A DNA stretch of 64,000 nucleotides from Symsagittifera roscoffensis (taxonomy: Eukaryota; Xenacoelomorpha; Acoela; Convolutidae). Below are positions 10,184 to 22,266 of this stretch, in pieces. Within the stretch, counting starts at the first letter, position 1. Each line of letters opens with the position of its first letter. The DNA is taken from NCBI RefSeq assembly GCF_963678635.1, contig NC_087064.1, positions 38,368,706-38,432,705 of the forward strand. Direction: 5' to 3'. The notes below the pieces were generated by a model. The model was not told the DNA's origin and did no database searches. It saw nothing but the letters and a program-made list of their open reading frames with translations. Made by a program: the position numbers and the translations under genes.

Positions 10184-11714
10184 ATGTTTGACCTCGAAAC
10201 TTTCCGAAACTTGAACGACGAATTGAAATACGAGCTGTATAAAGACTTGATCGAAAATGTTACTTACTTTAAACGAATTATCGAAAACTTAACTGTATCA
10301 ACGAAAGATGAAGAAAAAGGAAACAAATTTATTGATCTAGAAAAATTTAAAAACACGGGCAATTCGAAAATTGCAGAAAACAAATTTGAAAATGAATGGA
10401 GCAAGATTGAAACTCGGAGCATAACAAATCAGAAATAACAGAACATCTTGACAAATTTTAAATAATGACACCATTTCAATTCGGATTTCGCAAAAACATT
10501 TCAACACAAGATGCTCTTGTTTATGTGACAGAAAGTATTCGAAATCATATAGATTCAAAAAAAATCGTACAAGCAGCTTTATTAGATCTGTCAAAGGCTT
10601 TTGATTCTATTTCGCATGAAGTTTTAATTGAAAAAATGCTTTCTCTCGGTTTTTCAAATGGAGCAAATGCTTTAATTGCTAGCTTCCTAAACAAACGTAT
10701 TCAAAGAGTAAACGTCAATGGAATCTTTTCAGACTGGATTGAAATCAAACGAGGTGTCCCACAAGGAACGGTACTTGGTCCATTGTTGTTCAATTTATAT
10801 GTTAATGAAATACAAGAGCGATTATATGAAGGTTGTACTTTAGTTCAATATGCTGACGACTGTATGGTTTTTTCCTCTTTTATAATTTCTGAGGATGCTT
10901 TGAATCGATTGCAAAAATCACTCACTAACCTAACGGAATTTTTTGCAGAGAACCAATTGAATCTGAATGTTTCCTAAATCGGAATTTATAACATTTTGTC
11001 AAAAAAATGATAGCAAAAATGTAGATACTGATACAATAGTAATAAATGGGCATTATGTGGCCAAAAAATCAGAATGCAAATATTTAGGCCTTATTCTTGA
11101 TTCAAGTTTATCTTTTCATGCTCAAATCAAAACAATTCTCCAAAAAATGGCACAAGGAATTAAAACTATAGATACAATTGGACAACAACTGCCGACATTA
11201 TCATTGTCTTGTTTTATCATATTTAGATTATTCAGCAATATTTTTAATACAAATTAACGCTACTTTGATGCTATCTCTAGAGAAACAGTTGAACTGGGCG
11301 TTAAAAAGAACATATTTTAGATCGAAATTTAAACCTTCTTCCCTTCTTCGCATTAGCAAATCGTTCATTGGAATCGAGAAAAGAATTGAGTTAAAGTGTA
11401 TAACATACTTATACCAATAACTTACAAACAAAAAGAAGGCTTTTCAAAATACATTCAGACTACCGACTGCCAATTATAGGCTCAACAAAAGAACGAAACA
11501 AAATATATTTGACAATTGTTCAACCGCTTCTCTACAAAAATCATTTTTTCATTTGACTTCTAAAAAATGGAATTCACTGCCCATAATTTTGCGCAATTTA
11601 GAAAAATCGAGAACAGGATTCAAGAAAAAATTGAAAGAATTTTACGTGAGTGAATTGAGAAACAATCCAATATGTACAAATACAAATACGTGGCGTGATT
11701 TCCGTTTTTGCTAG
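10184..11714 (+). pseudogene. Internally deleted non-LTR retrotransposon, copy 1
   Basis: A short acidic, helical N-terminal frame (10184-10438, starting MFDLETFRNLND) looks like the beginning of an ORF1. Only 26 bases later the sequence jumps into the middle of a reverse transcriptase (10465-10977), with FQFGFRKN, LLDLSKAFD, RGVPQGTVLGPLLF and the catalytic QYADD. The RT continues with shifts at 10975 and about 11180, and again near 11420, to a TAG at 11712-11714. The rest of ORF1, the endonuclease and the RT fingers are missing, so an internal deletion of well over 1 kb preceded the tandem duplication. It is non-functional by itself. Confidence 0.8.
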
Positions 11715-12431
11715 TTCTATATGTTTTAATTTACTTTAATTTTTCCACACATTGTTTGAAAGAGACTCTGTATTCTGTATATACGCTGTATGTTTGGACT
11801 ATCTGTAAAATTGTTTGTAAAGTATTAATACCAGCTCGTTCTTAATTCGCGCCGCCTTTCGAGGCACTGCCTGGCAATTAAGTGATCCGCCAAGCCCTCC
11901 GCGCTTGCCTCACAAGCATCTACCCTCAAGTTTGTCGGTCTGCTACGAAATGACGGGAGAAGGTCGGACGGCATGACAATGTTGTCAAGGTCTCGAGGTA
12001 GATCGCATGTTTGGGACTTCACATACGTTCACCGACTAGCAGCCTCTCATACAGCTAAAGCCAAGCAATGTGACATTCGACCAGAATGAACCGAAATGCA
12101 GTTCATCACCGAAATTTTTATTGAAAACAGTTCAGTGGGAAAAATGGATATTTTAAACGATTAGTAGTGCTAATCGTTCGATTGAACGAATTGGGAGAGG
12201 TCGGTTTTGACTGACATGTAAAATTTAAAAAATCGTTCGGTTGTAAAGACGTGTTACGACCTTGAGATTTCACAACTGAAAAACCGCAAAACTCAGTAGA
12301 ACGATTTTCGATAGTCAGAAAAAAACAAAGTAGATAGTCAGAAAAAACAAAGTTCACAACCAATTTAAATTTCTAGCGATCAGTCGGTTCATTTTAATGT
12401 CTTATTTTTAATTTCGCTTTTAATCGCCAAC

Positions 12432-13962
12432 ATGTTTGACCTCGAAACTTTCCGAAACTTGAACGACGAATTGAAATACGAGCTGTATAAAGACTTGATC
12501 GAAAATGTTACTTACTTTAAACGAATTATCGAAAACTTAACTGTATCAACGAAAGATGAAGAAAAAGGAAACAAATTTATTGATCTAGAAAAATTTAAAA
12601 ACACGGGCAATTCGAAAATTGCAGAAAACAAATTTGAAAATGAATGGAGCAAGATTGAAACTCGGAGCATAACAAATCAGAAATAACAGAACATCTTGAC
12701 AAATTTTAAATAATGACACCATTTCAATTCGGATTTCGCAAAAACATTTCAACACAAGATGCTCTTGTTTATGTGACAGAAAGTATTCGAAATCATATAT
12801 ATTCAAAAAAAATCGTACAAGCAGCTTTATTAGATCTGTCAAAGGCTTTTGATTCTATTTCGCATGAAGTTTTAATTGAAAAAATGCTTTCTCTCGGTTT
12901 TTCAAATGGAGCAAATGCTTTAATTGCTAGCTTCCTAAACAAACGTATTCAAAGAGTAAACGTCAATGGAATCTTTTCAGACTGGATTGAAATCAAACGA
13001 GGTGTCCCACAAGGAACGGTACTTGGTCCATTGTTGTTCAATTTATATGTTAATGAAATACAAGAGCGATTATATGAAGGTTGTACTTTAGTTCAATATG
13101 CTGACGACTGTATGGTTTTTTCCTCTTTTATAATTTCTGAGGATGCTTTGAATCGATTGCAAAAATCACTCACTAACCTAACGGAATTTTTTGCAGAGAA
13201 CCAATTGAATCTGAATGTTTCCTAAATCGGAATTTATAACATTTTGTCAAAAAAATGATAGCAAAAATGTAGATACTGATACAATAGTAATAAATGGGCA
13301 TTATGTGGCCAAAAAATCAGAATGCAAATATTTAGGCCTTATTCTTGATTCAAGTTTATCTTTTCATGCTCAAATCAAAACAATTCTCCAAAAAATGGCA
13401 CAAGGAATTAAAACTATAGATACAATTGGACAACAACTGCCGACATTATCATTGTCTTGTTTTATCATATTTAGATTATTCAGCAATATTTTTAATACAA
13501 ATTAACGCTACTTTGATGCTATCTCTAGAGAAACAGTTGAACTGGGCGTTAAAAAGAACATATTTTAGATCGAAATTTAAACCTTCTTCCCTTCTTCGCA
13601 TTAGCAAATCGTTCATTGGAATCGAGAAAAGAATTGAGTTAAAGTGTATAACATACTTATACCAATAACTTACAAACAAAAAGAAGGCTTTTCAAAATAC
13701 ATTCAGACTACCGACTGCCAATTATAGGCTCAACAAAAGAACGAAACAAAATATTTTTGACAATTGTTCAACCGCTTCTCTACAAAAATCATTTTTTCAT
13801 TTGACTTCTAAAAAATGGAATTCACTGCCCATAATTTTGCGCAATTTAGAAAAATCGAGAACAGGATTCAAGAAAAAATTGAAAGAATTTTACGTGAGTG
13901 AATTGAGAAACAATCCAATATGTACAAATACAAATACGTGGCGTGATTTCCGTTTTTGCTAG
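12432..13962 (+). pseudogene. Internally deleted non-LTR retrotransposon, copy 2
   Basis: This is the second unit of the 2248-bp duplication. It has the same ORF1 start (12432-12686), the same internal deletion, and the same RT segment (12713-13225) with QYADD and the same downstream frame breaks. The RT differs from copy 1 by an Asp-to-Tyr change at residue 30. Shared breaks show that decay happened before duplication. Confidence 0.8.
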
Positions 13963-14096
13963 TTCTATATGTTTTAATTTACTTTAATTTTTCCACACAT
14001 TGTTTGAAAGAGAATCTGTATTCTGTATATAAGCTGTATGTTTGGACTATCTGTAAAATTGTTTGTAAAGTATTAATACCAGCTCGTTCTTAATTC

Positions 14097-15224
14097 TTAA
14101 AACTGATGTTTTTTTTTAGTATCCGTAACTTCATATATTTTAATCAACGAAATTTTGAACTGTAACCGAACTTGTTTTTGCTTTGTTTTGTTTATTGCTT
14201 GTTTTCTGATGTTGTGTTTTTGTTAGATGTAACCAATGAATTTTAACCAACTTTATTATTTACACTTTGATATACTGATGCCTCGGCTTTTATTGTATAG
14301 TAATTCAGGTGTTCTTTCTTCTTCTTTTCTGAGCTAAACAGATAAAAAATTGGAAAAACGAGTGTGAAGATCCGAGAGCATTCCGGAAAGCAACGAGTGT
14401 TCTGACACAATCGTTACTGCTGAATTTATCAATCGGGAAGGCCGGGAGCCGAGATTGCAAGCCTTCCCGGCGCTGATGGACATGATGATTTTCATCTACT
14501 GAACAAAAACAATCGTAATATGATAATGAATTAGTAGCCCTGTTTGTAGGAGTCACATCGTGGTCTGGGGATACTGAGATCCAGCCATGAGCTCACTATT
14601 TTTGCATGTAACTATGTTAATTTGCGCGGTTTGGCCGATAGCGTTTAAGTTGTAACGACTTGGTCGACCCGATGTTAATGGACCACACATTGAACTGGCT
14701 TTGGTAGAGACGGTTAAAAGCATGTGAAGCTGTGTTCAGACGCTAGCCAGTCGTTTTAGAACCTAGCTTTATTTTCTGTCGGTTTGTACTTCCGGGCGAA
14801 CGTTGCACAGTCAGGTGCCACTTCCCAAGAAACTGCAAAACCAAACCACTGAAGCAATTTGCGAAACTGCTATAATCTTGTGGAAACCCTTAGCGGATTT
14901 GGCGAAAGCAGTTTGGTTTTCCTGAAAAACTTATCCAGAAAACTAGGAGGAGCAAACAGAAGAGAAGACGTCTTTCCCCTATCTGGAACAACGGCTTGGC
15001 CTAACCTTCAACGTGGCAATGCCGCCTGCTTTTTACAAGCAGTCGCTGACAGCAATAACTATCAGCGAAAACTCCATTTTAATTTTACGGACTCCGAACT
15101 ATAGCTGAAAATTTTCTTAGTTCTTTTTCTGACCTTTAAACAATTTTGTAAAAATGTTCACACTTTTCTATTTCTGACAGTCTTAATTGACTTTTTCTGT
15201 ATTACTTTTTGTTCTTGGTAGCTT
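14097..15224. other. Gene-free stretch after the tandem duplication
   Basis: Composition rises from very AT-rich to balanced. Short frames exist but none resembles a known protein. It may include the 3' UTR of the duplicated retroelement at its left edge (TTAAAACTG onward). Confidence 0.3.
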
Positions 15225-15500
15225 AGAAGCTAATCAGAAGGTCAAAAGTATCATAGTAACCGAGGTTACAGTCAGGAGTCCCTTCATCACGTATTCCAGT
15301 CAAAATCCTTGGATTTTTCTAGATATGGAACTGATAATGATAAAAGAAGATGACAAGTGTTGAAGTCCTTTTCAATTAAAATCAATACGGGTTACGTTTC
15401 TTCAATAAGAACACGCAACTCGACACGAGAAATTATAATATACAAGTGTTACAAATAAAGAATTTCGTCGAAACTTATTTTGTCATTTATTGTTCCGAGT
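15225..15500 (+). repeat. Interspersed repeat X, uninterrupted copy
   Basis: The segment from TAATCAGAAGG through GTAACCGAGGTTAC and CACGCAACTCGACACG to GTTCCGAGTAC is found in reverse orientation at 44427-44665. Here it runs on as GTTCCGAGTACTTAAGCGG, while at 44427 it is cut by the 5' end of a retrotransposon. This copy is therefore an empty site. It contains an AATAAAG signal and could be an LTR or a SINE-like unit; the class is unknown. Confidence 0.7.
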
Positions 15501-15539
15501 ACTTAAGCGGCGTTCGCAATCTGTATTGCCGTACCTTAG

Positions 15540-18050
15540 ACTAGAGAAGAGGGGAGGCAAGAGTCAGGTGGAGAAGGTCTGGACAAAGAAGCAGATTCAG
15601 TGACAATCGTGACTACGTCCCCAAGTAAAGGAGTGAGGACGAGGAAAAGGAAACGGGAGGTGAAAGAGGTGAGTCCATCGGCGGAGGCGGTATCGGAGAC
15701 AATCCTGAAAGAGACGGCTCCGATGTTCTAGCGAGATAGAAGACAACAAGCTACAAGAGCAACTCGTTGGCCCGGAAATTGGCTGACGTACTAACCGAGA
15801 TGGAAACCGCGACCAACCCGGGAACGGAAGAAGACTTCAAACCTCAAAAGTTGAACCCAAAGAGAGGCTCTTCCAGTGGACAAATGTGGGAAGTGGACAT
15901 CGGCAAGGAATGGATCTCGAGTCAACACCAGAGCATTGGAAAACAAGTGACAAGTGACCCATTCGAGAAAGGGTTAACAAGAAACACCGCCCGCTCCTGG
16001 AGGATAGCCTTGGGGATTAGGCGAAAGAATTGAAAGCTGCCTGAAGAAACTGGATTGCGGAGTGTCCAAGAAGCGTCGGAACTGGGCCACCCATAATAGA
16101 GCCGAGGAGAACAATTTAGAGTTGAGAAGCCAGTTGGCCTGGCCGGAGTGGCTTGAGAAGAACTGACTTCAGGCGATAAACCAAACTTGGGCGATAAAGT
16201 CTGGATTGGGTCTGGCGAGGAGGAAAGATGCCACCTGCTTCTTGAGGTGGGACCATGTCAGTGATACCCGATGCTACCATCCAAGCCAGTTGCCAGAGGG
16301 CAACGGGAAGTAGAGCATTGGAGAAAAGAGTATCGAGTGCTATTTTGAACGTGTATCAGAGTACTGGAATTGAGAAGGATGATGATTCGAGGCAGTCTTC
16401 TGAGAACCACGCGAAAATCAACGAGGTCAGGCGAATCTCCAACAAGAAATTTAAAGAGAGTCATGACGTACATCGTAACTTGGCTTTAGCGGAGGATTAA
16501 ACGAGACCCACGGAGCGCGGGAAGTATCAATATGAGTCTGGCATGATGGGAATATCGTACAATACTTTCTTGGTCTCGGAAGCGGGAGCTGCCTACATGA
16601 ATTTTGAGGTCATGGAATTGCTGAAATTTTGGACGGGGAGAATCATTGAAATTGATGCGACTGACAGGGGAAAGCCGAGGTTGGGTTTGATTCTTGAGAA
16701 GGTACCTGAGGTCATCTGTGTGCCACGCTCTGTGAAGAAACTGGAACTGAGGCTAGGAGGTGAGGACAACGTACTGTCCACAAATATGGGGACAGTGTGG
16801 AAACTGCTGAGATCATCCTTTACCACACCCTCACGCGAACCTGAATGAAGAGGTCACGGAGCGAGTGAGGTTATCACCAGTGAAGGATGAGGAATTGGGA
16901 AACCTGAACATGATACACAAGTTGATCCTGCCTCATCGAGAAAAATCTAAAGAAGTCACGAACAAGTCAGACGAAACATCAAAGGAAATGGAGCCAGGAA
17001 CATGTCTTGATATGGCAGCGGGAGGTGGAGAGCACTCTTGTGATGAAAGATCTTGCGTGAGGATAGAGTCATTTCAAAGGAAGAATCTAGCCACTTGGTT
17101 TGGTAACGTTACAGAAAAGGAGAAGAGTGAGGTGCAAACAGTGGCCGATTGTTACGCAAATACCACGGTGAATTTAGCGACGGCACTTTTTTGTCGAGAA
17201 TGTGCAGTCTGGAGTCGCTGGAAAAGCTGGAGTCCGAACAACATCTGGTGACAGCGTTGAGTGTGGAGTCCTGGTCTGGAGTGCTGCAGAAGCATATCAG
17301 TGGATGGAGAGTCAGTCTGGAGGCAGAGATGGGGTTTCCAGTCTGTCGATGAATGCGAAGTCTCTGGTGGGATCAACCATGGCGAACTTGTGCGGAAGTC
17401 ATTACCCGCTGCACATGGCGATGGTGGAAGCGTCCAGCCAGAGGGTGATATTCGATAAAGCTTTCTCTGTACCCAAGTGGTAAGTTTAGCGCGAACGTCA
17501 CATCATTCGCATCGATTGTTACCAAAGATGCTGGGGTCCGTGCCAGGGAACCGAGAGGAGGACTTGAGTGAAATCTGTGGAGAAAAACTCGAGTTTGGAA
17601 ATAGAGAACACTAGTGAATTTGAAAGGCAAAATGCGATTGGGAAGGTGACAAACAACACGCAAGCAGCAGACGAGATGGACGTGACAAACGCAAAAATGA
17701 TGGAGTTCGAACCTTTACTCGAGGCTTCTGGAGAGTGTAACCTCTGAAGCATCAATTTGACGCACGGAGAGTACCCTTGTCACTGTCTGGCGCAGACTGT
17801 GTGGTAAACAGAGCAGTCCAACCTCTGTTTGATATGGGACATTGAAGAGATCCGGTCGATGGGATTACCTGACCGTCAACAGGAAGATTACTCTCGTCGT
17901 GGTGAGCTCAATGTTGACGTTGCGATGGATCGAGGAGAATATAACGAAATATCGGGAGTCAATGGCAACGACAGTTGAGCCGATACATGCTATTGACTAT
18001 AACAGGAGGCTTGACTTGTTTGAGACTGCTTGAAAAGTACTCGCTGTACC
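15540..18050 (+). pseudogene. Degraded, purine-rich coding-like region, unidentified
   Basis: This 2.5-kb stretch differs from its surroundings: it is GC-balanced, purine-rich and dense in glutamate, lysine and serine codons on the plus strand. Fragments are open in changing frames, for example 15767-16033, 16255-16500, 16543-16848 and 16865-17251, each ended by a stop or shift. One early part is Lys/Arg-rich (RTRKRKREVKEV near 15640), like a nuclear signal or nucleic-acid-binding gag/ORF1 segment. I see no RT, protease, integrase or CCHC motif. It follows repeat X by 40 bases, so it may be the body of the element whose end is repeat X. The function is not assigned. Confidence 0.35.
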
Positions 18051-18059
18051 CATGGAAGC

Positions 18060-19440
18060 GAGACACGTGTGGGTTCGCATAAGTTTCTTCTCATGGTTTC
18101 GAGCGACGCAGACCTCTTGGTTGTATAAGTTGACCAAATCTGAATAAGGTCGGACAAAAAAAATTTCAACAGAAATAGCTTATAAAAACCAAATTCAGGT
18201 TGCAGGTGTATGAAGATTTTGATTGCTGTTCAGCTTTGAAGTGACAATTCTGCATGGTTAAGTTTGGAGTTTGGAAAAACAAAATAAAATAGATCAGAAG
18301 ATTCGAGCAGTAATTGAGTGAAAGTCGACGGCGTTCTTATTTCGAGAGTGGGGGTTATTTTGGTAGTAGCCTCTAAGCTGTAACACGGTTTGTAGTCACA
18401 TGTCGCAAGTGAAGCGTATTGGCTCCGACCAGTTGAGGTAGAAAAACACAAGAGATAGTGTCCCTGACTCTTGAGCCAATGGTTATAGGGCCTAATTTTC
18501 TTGGCCTCAATTGTGACTCAAGTAGGCGACTGTTACAAGGGTAGGAACATTCTAGAATTTCGAATTTTCAAATTTTCGATTGGAACTGGAATATTTCTTA
18601 GAAATGCAAAAACGGCCAGTTTGTCTGGAAAATACAAGAAAATCACACGCCGAATAAAAGAGACGAAAAACAGTCTTAAGAAAACAGAAAAAGAACGAAG
18701 CCTCTCATCATAAGGACCAGACACGATAAGACGCTTAGCCGAATTAGGTCAGAAGAGAAGAAGGTTCCGTGGGACATCCGGAGCGGATCCGTACCCTCCC
18801 GTACCACGAGATTGGAGATATAACGACGTTATCTCTGAGGGAAGACGGAATTGGACCTCTGAGGGAAGACGGAATTACACCTCCATCGCACCCATGAATA
18901 CGATCAGAACGTGATACAATTTGATAGTCAGAGTGAGGTAACACTTCACCATTAGAGATACTGACGTCTCACCACGTTTCACATAGGGATATGATAACTG
19001 GTTTCTCCAAAATCAGATAATGTAGAAGAGATAAATGTTTATCGTAACTGACAATACTTTAACGTTCAGACAATGCAAGCTGATCGCACCTAGTAATGAT
19101 GTTAGTTCAACTTGGTTGGCCGTTATGAAACAACATTAGTCCTTTTATCCGTAACTGATTCCGAGGAGTGCAATTATTAATCACTTTTTTTAAAAAAAAC
19201 ACTAAATTACAAAAGGGGCCCTTCCGTTTAGTTACGGTAAGTGCACAAGCTGGATAGGGCCATACCAGCGATATAAAAATGCATATATATCAGCAATGAA
19301 GTCATAAATCAGCATTAAATGCATCGTCATAATGTTAATTTATCTTAGCCGTCCTTCCTCTACAATAGCGCTTATGGAGTTGTCGATAAATTGAACTTTG
19401 CGTAGCGATCTGCACCCCCTTATACATTATTAATCACTTG
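18060..19440. other. Gene-free stretch with one short tandem repeat
   Basis: No convincing gene. A 24-base unit beginning CTCTGAGGGAAGACGGAATT is present twice at 18833-18856 and 18857-18880. The remaining DNA is AT-rich without recognised features. Confidence 0.4.
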
Positions 19441-19469
19441 AAATCGCTTACATAAAACTTATTTTCCAG

Positions 19470-20111
19470 TTAAAGTTCTTCTGGCGACAAAGATTTAGAA
19501 AGATAGAGAGGAGAAGAATGGTTCAGCAAAAGATGTCCTTTGGCAAGAGATTTATTCGCAGTCCACTCGTTTGTGAATCGTACAAGTAAGAATCTTGGTC
19601 GGTTAGAAGTTGGGACATAGCGTCCAAGTAGAAAAACACTAGCTACATTTTTCTGGTAAAACTCATCAAGAGTTGTGAGAATCTTGTTAATCTCATTAGA
19701 ATCATGGTTTATTCTGTCAGCGTAACCGTTAGTAGTACATTCAGGAACACCCTTGATACGAATTTCAGTCAACCGTGTTAACTCATGTGTTTCAAATCTC
19801 GTAGTTGCCAGCTGCTGGCGTACATTTTTCTGAACACCAGGTTCAATGTCATTTGCACATCAGTTTTGAATTTTATTTGTAACGGTAATACAAAACTCTG
19901 ATACGTAATGAAGCTTGGGAATAGCATCTAGAGAATCTAACACCAAATCAGCGATAGTTGAGCATCGTTTGTGGATCCATCGACTGCAATGTTCACACTC
20001 GATTCACTTGCTGTCCTTGTTTTCCCCAGCGTTACACTTTCGACATAGTCCCTCGTTTGCTTGCGATGCCGAGGAACAAGAGCCGCCACGGCGACCCTTC
20101 GGGTTTGTCAT
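19470..20111 (-). pseudogene. Non-LTR retrotransposon ORF1 with PHD finger and RNA-binding-type core
   Basis: Reading down from the ATG at 20111-20109, one frame runs 214 codons to 19470 with only two in-frame stops, both TGA. Its N-terminus carries a PHD-type finger: LCRKC, twelve positions, CEHC, four residues, His, two, Cys. The C-terminal part (from 19772) has IRIKGVPE..., RPRFLLVRF and YLSKSLSPEE. This matches the ORF1 core of the element at 43.3-43.9 kb and so is an ORF1-type RNA-binding domain. The 5' leader at 20122-20158 (AACTATTTAATAA...TTAGGCTAAAA on the plus strand) is shared with that element. ORF2 is missing downstream, so the copy is 3'-deleted. Confidence 0.65.
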
Positions 20112-20172
20112 CAACTCTGGAACTATTTAATAAAATTATCACAACCATTAGGCTAAAAGCGAACGCTGCTTG

Positions 20173-20190
20173 CTACTACTACTACTACTA
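20173..20190 (-). repeat. (CTA)n microsatellite tail
   Basis: Six CTA triplets on the plus strand ((TAG)n on minus) lie between the 3' end of the 20.3-22.1 kb RT element and the 5' leader of the ORF1 fragment. This is probably the 3' tail of the former. Confidence 0.6.
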
Positions 20191-20260
20191 AAAGAATTTA
20201 TTCCCTTTAAAATATAAAGGCATCAAACAAAGGAAACGGTATGATTATGTACACAAGACA

Positions 20261-22061
20261 TCACCAACGGCAATTTATGCAATGGCAACAAAGTAGCATT
20301 GAACAAGAGTTGTTTAAGTTGAACATATCAATTCTATTTTTCAGATAGATTTTCAATTTTGCTTTGAAAGTTTCAGGCGATGAAAAAATGTCGGCTATGT
20401 TGTTTGCTGAAATCATGTTGGCATACCGACAGACGCGATAGAAGAAAAATTGCTCTGTAAAGAAGAGTCGACAATTCTGGGTTGTTGAAAGCATAGGGCG
20501 TGAGCTATTGCGAAGGTCTTTGGCTGCAAAGGTAAAATTTATGTATCTGTAAAGGTCGAAATCAAATTGATCAGTCAGGACTCGATTAAGAAAACACATA
20601 TCATGTAAAGCTATAGTGAAGGAAATTGGCAAGGAATTCGTTTTTCTAAGTTGTTCTGTATAGTCGTTCACTCCCGTTACCCATTTCAAACATTTTCTGT
20701 TAAATAATTCTAGTTTGCGGCGATATGTTAAAGATGGAAACCAGACCTGACTACCGTATAATAAAATACTCATAATACATAGCTGGTAGTATTTAAATTT
20801 GGTTCTCAAGGATACTCCATAAGGGATTGAACGTTTTAAGAAATGGAAAGCTTTGTTAACTGCGACCAGTTTGGTTTTAATGTGGATATCCCACTTTAAA
20901 TCACTAGATATCGTTACTCCGAGATCTTTGATAGAAGAAACTGACGGAATTAGGTAATCCTTAAGGCAAAGAGTAGATTTGGGGGAAGTTGATTTAAAAC
21001 AAATAACTTTGCATTTATCAGAATTAAAGGTCATTTCGTTTTTAAGCGTCCAATTGATAAATAGATCAATGTCTATTTGAACTAAGGAAAAGTCATATTT
21101 TGAATAGAGTTTGCTGTCATCAGCAAACAGAAAGCAATTAGAGGTTTTCAAGACATCTGGCATGTCATTAATGAAGAGTATAAATAGCAAAGGGCCGAGT
21201 ACACTTCCTTGCGGAACACCACTGTTACATGGCCTTTTGGAGATGTTTTATTGTTATTTAAGACAATTTGAGTGCGGTTTGTGAGATAGGAAGCAAAATT
21301 TCGAGAAAGCTAATGTCAAAGCCTAAATTACCAAGTTTCGAAATAAGTATATGATGAGGAACTTGATCAAAAGCCTTGCGAAAATCGAAGTACACAGAAA
21401 GACATTCGTTTTTTGCCTCGACGTCGTTATAAATCTGATCTAGCTATTCAAGAAACTGAGTAACAGTCGATCGCTTGGTCATAAAACTATGTTGATTAGG
21501 TGTAACTTTAGCCCGAATTTTAGGATAAATGAAATCGAAGATCATTCTCTCCAGAATAATCGATAATTGAGGCAATATGCTAATCGAGCGATAATTTTCA
21601 ACATTTTTGGGATTACTAGATTTAAGAATTGGCGTAATAAACGCACATTTCCAAAGTTCTGGCCACGTTTTAGTTTCCAAAACCTTGACAAAGAGCTGCA
21701 CGACCAGAGGAGATTTTAATTCACTGCAGCAGTTAAGAATAAAGGTTGGGAGGCGGTCGTTGGTAATACAAGAAGTTTTAGCAAATTCGAGAGCTTTCTC
21801 GACCTTTTTAAGGTTGACATGGAGATCGGATAGAAAAATGGTGGGTTTTTCGGGTTGTAGGATTTGAATTTCGTGCTTTTCTGGAAACACTGAACAGAAG
21901 TAATCGTTCAAAAGAATGGCTATTTCAATAGAAGTGGATGCTTTTCTATTCATCCAGTGCATTTGGTTTGGTAGTTTCCTTTTGGTAAAAGATCGAAGGT
22001 ATTTAAAGCAATCACGGGTAGAATTTGATCTTAAAGATTCAAGGAGACAAGTTTTATCCAA
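20261..22061 (-). pseudogene. Non-LTR retrotransposon RT, broken
   Basis: The upstream frame (22061-21444) covers the pre-RT and finger region, with DYFCSVFPE, NYRSISILPQLS and PNQHSFMTKRST. It is closed by an in-frame TAG at 21444-21446. The text after the stop keeps the palm motif (VYFDFRKAFDQVP), then shifts frame near 21290. The last frame (21190-20261) starts just before NDMP and contains the catalytic FADDSKLY and the thumb region to a stop at 20261. The 5' part (endonuclease) is not visible. It is CR1/Jockey-like by motif style and is a different family from the copies at 3.3 and 40.5 kb. It lies immediately left of the Polinton. Confidence 0.8.
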
Positions 22062-22238
22062 CTCGATTGAATTGTTAAGGTCTTGTTGGATCGAAGCTAA
22101 ATGATTTGTGTTGGCTGTCCGTTTAGATATGGAATGGTGCTTATTCAGTAAATGAACTGTATGCGACGAATAGTAATAGGGAAGTTGCTGGCGTCTTTTA
22201 GTTTTATGTGCGCAAGTAGTATATGTGTGAGGTGATCA

Positions 22239-22254
22239 GGGGGGGGGGGGGGGG
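22239..22254 (+). repeat. Poly-G run beside the Polinton left terminus
   Basis: An uninterrupted run of about 16 G lies directly before TGGGTGGAGACC and the first terminal motif. It can form a G-quadruplex. Homopolymer length is often unreliable in assemblies. Confidence 0.8.
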
Positions 22255-22266
22255 TGGGTGGAGACC

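Larger units (their letters stand above)
9601..14096 (+). repeat. 2248-bp direct tandem duplication (two copies)
   Basis: Copy 1 is 9601-11848 and copy 2 is 11849-14096. They align without gaps at an offset of 2248. Only a handful of substitutions were seen, for example GAT to TAT at codon 30 of the RT frame, ATATTTG/TTTTTG near 11501/13749, and two near 11765-11785. That is above 99.5% identity. The junctions share only TC as microhomology (CTTAATTC|GCGCC between copies, CTTAATTC|TTAAAAC after copy 2). The unit joins the RT-tail remnant to an internally deleted non-LTR element, so it is a segmental duplication and not a second transposition. Confidence 0.95.

Noticed and set aside
15225-15500. 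Repeat X as an LTR of a retrovirus-like element
   Set aside because: It has an AATAAAG signal, but no TG...CA ends, primer-binding site or second LTR could be matched.
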